From Maribacter antarcticus DSM 21422 (GTDB lineage Bacteria; Bacteroidota; Bacteroidia; Flavobacteriales; Flavobacteriaceae): a stretch of 64,000 nt of DNA. Of this stretch, positions 63,505 through 64,000 are shown piece after piece. Every line of letters begins with the position of its first letter. Position 1 is the stretch's first letter. The stretch lies in assembly GCF_000621125.1 (NCBI RefSeq), contig NZ_JHZC01000007.1, positions 186,001 through 250,000 of the forward strand. Direction: 5' to 3'. The position numbers were made by a program, and so were the translations under genes. Below the pieces are notes generated by a model. It ran no database searches. It saw only the letters and a list, made by a program, of their open reading frames with translations, and was not told the origin of the DNA.

Positions 63505-64000
63505 TTATTCAATTGTAAATGTTTTGATTTCTTTTGCCCCATTCCCGGCAAGTTCTATGGTATAGGTGCCTTTAGGAAGATAGGTTTTCCCATCTTTTGC
63601 CTGCTCCAACTTGGCTTTGTGTTTTTTAAGGTAGTTTATTTTGCCCATTTTGGAGAATGCTACATCGAATGAAAGTACGTTAAGCCCTTTGTCAGCCTTT
63701 AGTGCTGTTTCGCTAACCACAATGTTATCATCGGTTTTAACCAATGCTTTAATAGTGTCTGGGTTCGAGGAATAAAAAGTTACGTCTAGTCCCGGTGTAT
63801 TAGCCTTCATCCAAGAACTCCAAGCGTTGCCCCATCTGCTGGAATGTTTTATGTTTTCCAAATCAAAAACGGAGAGGTCTTTGACTACCATGTTAGGCGT
63901 CATGAGTTGCAAGGGTGCAATATTTGATTTATAAATACCTCGGCCGTGGGTGGCTATAATCAAGTGTTTGGCTTCTGGTTGTATGACTAGGTCGTGTATG
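63505..64000 (-). CDS. C-terminal part of a VPS10/sortilin-like BNR repeat protein (partial)
   Basis: The minus-strand frame is open to the window edge and begins in the middle of the gene: HDLVIQPEAKHLIIATHGRGIYKS is the last blade motif of a sialidase/BNR-type beta-propeller (usual form HDL.I.P....L..GTHGRG.Y), followed by a C-terminal extension with a T9SS-style beta sandwich (GTYTIELAGNG.EIKTFTIE). The 5' end lies outside. The context with ThuA suggests carbohydrate metabolism; the function of this protein type is poorly defined. Confidence 0.85.
   Translation of the reverse strand, partial: IHDLVIQPEAKHLIIATHGRGIYKSNIAPLQLMTPNMVVKDLSVFDLENIKHSSRWGNAWSSWMKANTPGLDVTFYSSNPDTIKALVKTDDNIVVSETALKADKGLNVLSFDVAFSKMGKINYLKKHKAKLEQAKDGKTYLPKGTYTIELAGNGAKEIKTFTIE

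Overview
This window looks like a chromosomal segment of a marine member of the Flavobacteriaceae (Bacteroidota), in the broad Zobellia/Maribacter-type neighbourhood. The evidence is a SusC/SusD pair, type IX secretion and gliding genes (PorW/SprE-like protein, GldH), a bactofilin upstream of the atpBEFHAG operon with no atpDC following, DUF4292 and DUF5687 proteins, A-rich leaders with few Shine-Dalgarno sites, and TAnnTTTG-type promoter elements. The genus is inference.

Layout. Positions 1-2,000 hold a GT9 glycosyltransferase and a convergent TetR regulator. Positions 2,092-11,369 are one minus-strand block of six genes: a DUF2064 glycosyltransferase, SusC, SusD, a sodium:solute symporter, a metallophosphoesterase fused in frame to an AhpD-like domain, and the radical SAM protein ArsS. 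This is an arsenosugar-type gene set carrying its own TonB-dependent uptake pair, and it is the most unusual system here. Positions 11.7-16.3 kb hold a patatin phospholipase, a ferredoxin-type reductase and an ABC transporter. Positions 16.9-25.7 kb hold the PorW/SprE-like protein, a bactofilin, AtpZ and F-type ATP synthase, closed by a clear terminator. Positions 25.8-34.1 kb hold an MFS transporter, an ECF-sigma operon with an alpha/beta hydrolase, then flippase, dut, TPR protein, DUF4292 lipoprotein and an EnvC-like factor. Positions 34.1-38.8 kb hold two decayed genes around a thioesterase, a SPOR protein and dprA. Positions 38.9-48.9 kb hold FKBP, trpS, an acyltransferase, a sigma/anti-sigma-like outer-membrane module, recA, trhO, ricT and gldH. 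Positions 49-56 kb hold PBP1A, a two-subunit CoA transferase, a possible 28-residue ORF, GNAT, a serine hydrolase and an aminotransferase. Positions 56.2-59.7 kb are sdhCAB. Positions 59.8-61.0 kb are the decayed remains of a rimK plus aspartoacylase-family gene pair. The end holds small hypotheticals, a DUF2721 protein, a ThuA protein and the 3' part of a BNR/sortilin-like protein.

Most of the window is ordinary core flavobacterial gene content. The accessory signals are the arsenosugar/SusCD operon, four pseudogenes at three loci with many disabling changes, repeated TetR-operator-like inverted repeats (ACCGA-N4-TCGGT and relatives), a heptamer repeat inside the atp operon, and two candidate unannotated transcripts (around 45.6 kb and 52.95 kb). 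I saw no tRNA, rRNA, CRISPR array, transposase or integrase.
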